DNA of 64,000 bases from Blastomyces gilchristii SLH14081 (lineage: Eukaryota > Ascomycota > Eurotiomycetes > Onygenales > Ajellomycetaceae), in the NCBI RefSeq assembly GCF_000003855.2, contig NW_003101668.1:1252597-1316596 (forward strand). Direction: 5' to 3'. Position numbers and translations under genes: made by a program. The notes under the pieces are model-generated. The model did not search any database, was not told where the DNA came from, and saw nothing but the letters and a program-made list of their open reading frames with translations. How positions within the stretch are numbered: position 1 is the stretch's first letter; every line of letters starts with the position of its first letter. Positions 59,590 through 64,000 of this stretch are shown piece after piece.

Positions 59590-62500
59590 ATGAATATACA
59601 ATAAAAATAACAAAAAAAGTTTAAAAACTCTTCAAAAATCACATTTATTCAAAATAATGTGAATAGAAACTCAAATTGTATTTATTCTTGTCTTCAAATT
59701 ACATTTGAATAAAAAGTTGATTTTATACTGCTTCAGGAGCCGAATTTTGATGCTGAGCAAAAATATGTCATTTCTCATTCAAGCTACTACTGCTTTTTAC
59801 CTCAAAAGTCTGAGATAAAGTCAAGAGTAGTGATCTATGAAAGAAAGAGATCAAGATATCAATTTAATCTAAGATTTAATATCATGTCTGACTCTGATAT
59901 TCTGATAAGTGATATTATAGATAAAGAGAATGAGTTTGATACTATACAGCTTATAAATATCTATAATGAAAAGTTATTGAAGAAAAATAATAATATCTGA
60001 ACAATTAATAGAGAATTTCTGAATATAACTTTATTAAGAAACTCTATAATTGCAGAAGATTTCAATGCACATCATCTCTGATAAAATTCAGAATGCAAAA
60101 GAGCAGTAAGAGCTGATAATCTGATTAAATGAATCTTTGAGCATTCAATAGATTTAGTTAACAAGTCTGATCAACAAACATTCTTTAGAAAAGATATGAA
60201 ACAGAAATCTATTATAGATCTAATCTTTATATCATAAAATCTAATAGAAAAAAGACTTGTAAACTGATTTATTGATTCAAATGAGACATCAGAATCAGGT
60301 TATGAGATTATTCAATTTAATATTGAACTGAGTGAGGAACAAATGAGTGAAAATTCTCTTCTCTCTAATCAGTTTAACTTTGAAAAAGCTGACTGAAAGG
60401 CAGTTAAAGAAAGTATAAAACTGTTAAAATCTGAAAGACAGAGTGAGCTGTATTGAAATTCTGATCAAGATATCTCAAATAAAATGCTTAAGAATAGAGT
60501 GAAGCTCATTACATCTATTATTCTAGTAAGTGTTAAAGACATATTTCAAAGAGAAAGTCTTCTGAGTATTCAAAATCTTGATGAAATGNNNNNNNNNNNN
60601 NNNNNNNNNNNNNNNNNNNNNNNNNNNNNNNNNNNNNNNNNNNNNNNNNNNNNNNNNNNNNNNNNNNNNNNNNNNNNNNNNNNNNNNNNNNNNNNNNNNN
60701 NNNNNNNNNNNNNNNNNNNNNNNNNNNTAAATTTCTTGAGAAGTATAAGAAAAAGAAGTTTTTAATGCTTTTAACTATACTAAAACAAGAAGTGTAGTAA
60801 AACTTCCAACCTTAGAATATGAGTTTCAGAATGAATCATATACAGCAAACTCTTTTAAGAAAAAATGTCAAGCTTTTATAAGAACTCTCTTTCAAAACTC
60901 ATCAGATTCAGATTCAGAGGAAGAGAATATATCACTTCTCAACTATATTGATAAAAATGACTGGGAATGGCCTGATCTTACATAAGATGAATTAGAGTCA
61001 GCTATCTTCTCAAGTTCAGTTAAAACTGCTGCAGAGCCTGATTCAATTAATCACTTGATTATTTAAAATATATACTTCTACTTAAAGAATGAATATTTTG
61101 AGCTCTTTTTCAATCTCTTGAAAAATGAATATCATTCTGAATACTGAAGAGAAGTCACTGAAGTAATTCTTATAAAATCTAATAGAAAAACTTCAATTCT
61201 TAAGTTATATAGAGTAATATCTCTATTGAACTGTCTAGAAAAGATTTTAGAAAAGATAATAGCTACTTAACTATCTTTTATAAGCTCTATCAGTAATTCT
61301 CTTTTATTCAGTGAATAAATGAGAGATAGAAAATAATGTTCTACAATTGACACTGTTCTCTCAGTTGTTCAGAATATTCAAATAGCAAAGTATGATAATC
61401 TAGTCTCAACTGCAGTTTTTATTGATATGAAAGAAGTATTTAATCATGTTTCAAAGTCAAAGTTAATTCAGACATTGAAGATGTTAAAACTGTCACTTTC
61501 TCTAATAAATTGAATTAACTGTTTTATATCTAAAAGAATTATACAACTTTTCTTTGATGAAATGAAATAAGACAAGACTGAGATAAAAATTGAAGTACTG
61601 TAAGAATCTTCAATCTCACTCATTTTATTTGCAATATACACTGCATATCTATTCAAAAATAGAAATATGGGAATAGTGCAATCTCTGGATTATATGAATA
61701 ATATTAATCTAGTCTACAGCTCAAAAACTATCAAAGAGAATTTGAAAGTGATTGAAGAAGCTGCAAAGAAAATCTTTGTTAAAGTAGATATCAATCAAAT
61801 TCAATTTAATATAAATAAAACTGAGTCAATTCATTTCTTTTCTAGATTCAATGAGAAAGAACTATCTCTAACTCTTTTAAATAGAGAGATTAAACTCAGT
61901 GTAAATGTCAAATAATTAGAAGTATGATTAAACTCTAAGTTGAATTTTAAATATCACATTCAACAAAGAACTGTCAAGGTAGAAAGACTATTGAATAACA
62001 TAATCAGACTATCAAATACAGAGAGAGGTCTATTCTTCCAGGCTATAAGACAGTTATATATAGCCTGTATTACATCAGTAGCTGATTATGAAGTTTAAGT
62101 TTGATGAAATAATCAAGAGAATTTCACTGAACTCTTTCAAAGTCTGTAAAACAGAGTCTTGAGAAGAACTCTGAGAGTATTTAAATCATCTTCTATTAGA
62201 GCAATGAAAATTGAAGCTTCTATTTCTTCTTCTACTATTAGAATTGAAAAGACCTGTATAAACTATGCTCTGAGAGTTATAAAGATAAGCTTAAATCATA
62301 TAATCAGAGAAAGAGTCTCTTCTTCATTTTCATCAATTAACTCTGAAAATGAACTGAATTGGAATAGATTTCTTGATTGAAATGAAAATAATTCTTCAAA
62401 GAAAATGTCTTCTCAACTGTACAGACTATACTCTCTGATTAAAAATCAATTTTCTTCTTTAAATGTTGAAAAAGTTGATCATGAGAAGTTATCTCTCTGA

Positions 62501-63544
62501 AGAGAAAAGCTTGAATCTCTTATAGACTTACAAATAAGTGAACTATTAAAAGAGAAAGAATATAAACAGCATTTGAAGAGAATTTCTACAATCAATATAA
62601 AAGACTCTATTCTGATTTATTCAGATGACTCAAAAAATGAGAATTTGAATAGATTAGGCACAGGCATTGCTTATACTGAAGATAATATCAATTTTATCTC
62701 AGATTTCTGAAATCTAGGCTGTGAATCTGAAGTCTTTAATGCTGAACTATTTGCAATAGTGAAAGCTTTCAAACTTATTAAAATAAAATCTTATAAAAGA
62801 GAAAATAGTTTGAAAGAGATATGAATATTCTCTGATAGTCAAGCTGCTTTAAAAAGACTTAGAAATAGTCAGATTCATAATGATCAAATGAATCTTGAAC
62901 TGATCTTAAACTCTGTTTTAAAAATTCAAAAGAGAAGAATATCAAAGCTGATAATTCATCTGCACTGAGTTCCTGCTTATATGAATATTCATGACAATGA
63001 ATTAGTTGATTCAGCTGTAAAAAAGAGTGCAGAATTAAGCAGAACTATTCAAAAAATTATGTTCTGGTCTTTTATAAAGAGAAAAATAAAAGAATCTTAT
63101 TTAGATAAGTGAAATGAAAGCTGATAGAAATAAAAGAAGAGTATACATTATTCAAGATTTGAAACAAAACTCAAGTGGAAATCTTGTTCAATTAAATGTA
63201 AAAAGAAAATATTCTCATCTATAATACAGCTGAAACTAGGACATGACTATTTCAAATCTTATATACAAAGATTTGATGATAGATTTGACTCAATAGAATG
63301 CTCATTCTGCAATGTAAATGAGAATTCTGAGTATATTATAATGCACTATGCATTATACAATAGTCTCAGAGCCAGATTGAAAGAGAAGTATGATCTAAAT
63401 CAATTAAATATAAGATTCTTATTCTCAACTGAGACAGGAATTAAATACTTAATAGACTTTCTATCAGAAACTCAAGCAGCTATAAGAAAATGGCTAAATT
63501 CAGAATTATCTGAATATGAAGAGGAGAAAATCAATCAGATATAG
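59590..63544 (+). pseudogene. LINE1 ORF2 (endonuclease, RT, RNase H)
   Basis: The presumed start is ATG 59590, but with early stops. AP-endonuclease motifs: ILLQEP at about 59735 and AEDFNAHHL at about 60055. After the assembly gap: RT with PDSINH (about 61040), VFIDMKEVFNHVS (about 61420) and LDYMNNINLVYSS at about 61690, where the catalytic YxDD is MNN through G-to-A. RNase H follows: YSDDS (62620), NAELFAIVKA (62740), SDSQAALKRL (62835), HW-PAY (62965). The C-terminal Cys/His motif CSFCNVNENSEYIIMH is at 63302-63350. The last 67 codons before the stop are open. The frame across the gap does not add up, so gap length or a shift is uncertain. Confidence 0.87.
60589..60727. other. Assembly gap (139 N)
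   Basis: A run of N inside LINE1 ORF2, between the endonuclease and RT. The homologous stretch is present in LINE2 (about 2030-2200, minus strand). Confidence 0.99.
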
Positions 63545-63914
63545 TCTGTTAAAACAGCTATATACTATCTTTTAATAATTTGTTTTATTACAGTCTCTCT
63601 TTACTTTCTCTTTTTCTTTCAATTTCTTTCTATCTATCTATTTAATGCGTCTATCTTTAAGACTGTGTTCTCTTTTCCTTTGTCATGATATTGTCAAATG
63701 ATTTCAAAGTATCAGAAGATGTTAAAACACTGCAATTTGTAAACAGTTTTTATATTCTGAGCTGGAATTTTCTGATTTTACATATCTGAAATTGATGAAT
63801 GTATAATAGTTAACTTTACAGATATAGGAAAAACCATGAGAACTAAAAGTTCTCAGGTAGATGTCATAGTCTCTGACTGCATACATCTATAATTGAAGAA
63901 TAATAATAATAATA
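63545..63914 (+). repeat. LINE1 3' UTR and (AAT)n tail
   Basis: About 350 bp of T-rich 3' UTR with a hairpin (GAGAACTAAAAGTTCTC, 63838-63854) near the end, then an (AATAAT)n tail. The same 3' end is found on all LINE fragments and on the SINE chimeras at 3317 and 11744, so it is probably the part recognised by the LINE RT. Confidence 0.85.
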
Positions 63915-63928
63915 ATATATTTCACACT

Positions 63929-64000
63929 GAATCTCCGCAGTTCAATTCAGATCACTGATAATATAGTAATAAAACTCTGAGACATCTGTGATTGAGTAGA
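63929..64000 (+). pseudogene. B3 integrase, continuing off the window
   Basis: Matches the complement of B1 16830-16890. B3 resumes after the LINE1 TSD and is cut by the window end. Confidence 0.8.

Larger units (their letters stand above)
56301..63914 (+). mobile_element. LINE1: 7.6-kb Tad1-like LINE insertion
   Basis: One insertion in B3 integrase, with 14-bp TSD ATATATTTCACACT (56287-56300 and 63915-63928). Contents: an unusual GC-rich 5' segment, an AT-rich 5' UTR, ORF1 with zinc knuckles, ORF2 with endonuclease, RT and RNase H, a 3' UTR and an (AAT)n tail. It is much less RIPed than LINE2. The TSD proves that the 5' segment arrived together with the LINE. Confidence 0.92.
44197..64000 (+). 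mobile_element. Family B Ty3/gypsy element B3, open at the right edge
   Basis: A forward B element with its 5' LTR at 44197-44516, gag, pol, interrupted by A4 (47937-55181) and by the LINE1 insertion (56301-63914). Integrase sequence resumes at 63929 and runs off the window. Its 3' LTR is not seen. Confidence 0.9.

Overview
The window looks like a transposon-filled, AT-rich block of a filamentous ascomycete (Pezizomycotina) chromosome. Three things point there: (i) dense C-to-T / G-to-A decay confined to repeated sequence, turning Gln codons (CAA/CAG) and Trp codons (TGG) into stops, as expected of repeat-induced point mutation (RIP); (ii) Ty3/gypsy chromodomain LTR retrotransposons and a Tad1-like LINE; (iii) one intact gene with short introns carrying CTNAC-type branch sites and a fungal-style BTB/POZ domain. 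A Dothideomycete is a reasonable guess, but the sequence alone does not fix the species.

Layout. Nearly everything is nested insertions, and most boundaries can be proved from target-site duplications (TSDs). Left part (1-8624): the end of a reversed Ty3/gypsy element (family A, copy A1) inserted in a reversed LINE (LINE2), which is fused at its 5' end to a tRNA-headed SINE; a second SINE-headed unit and two short SINEs sit in or beside it. Centre (8811-39124): one forward A element (A2) holds a 5'-truncated LINE (TSD 13 bp), a LINE/SINE chimera (TSD 14 bp), two reversed family B Ty3/gypsy elements (B1, TSD ATAGA; B2, TSD AGTAT), a complete reversed A element (A3, TSD GAAAT), and a 506-bp hAT-like MITE in its 3' LTR. 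A2 itself sits in an element with 16-bp terminal inverted repeats. Gene island (about 40150-41990): normal-GC sequence with a single three-exon BTB gene. Right part (42100-64000): a decayed MITE (M3) is interrupted by SINE/LINE pieces, which are interrupted by a forward B element (B3), which is interrupted by a complete reversed A element (A4, TSD CTGAT) and by a 7.6-kb LINE insertion (LINE1, TSD 14 bp) with an odd, non-RIPed 5' segment. M3 and B3 do not close before the window ends.

How the parts relate. Families A and B both show a short LTR segment complementary to the sequence just inside the 5' LTR, the signature of Tf1/sushi-type self-priming. Family A carries an extra reading frame (ORF3) between pol and the 3' LTR whose frame is kept in separately decayed copies. 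The LINE probably supplies the retrotransposition machinery for the SINEs: SINE sequences are joined to LINE sequence at several different LINE positions inside single TSD-bounded insertions, as expected of template jumping during target-primed reverse transcription. Apart from the BTB gene I see no host gene that looks functional, and every transposon reading frame is broken.
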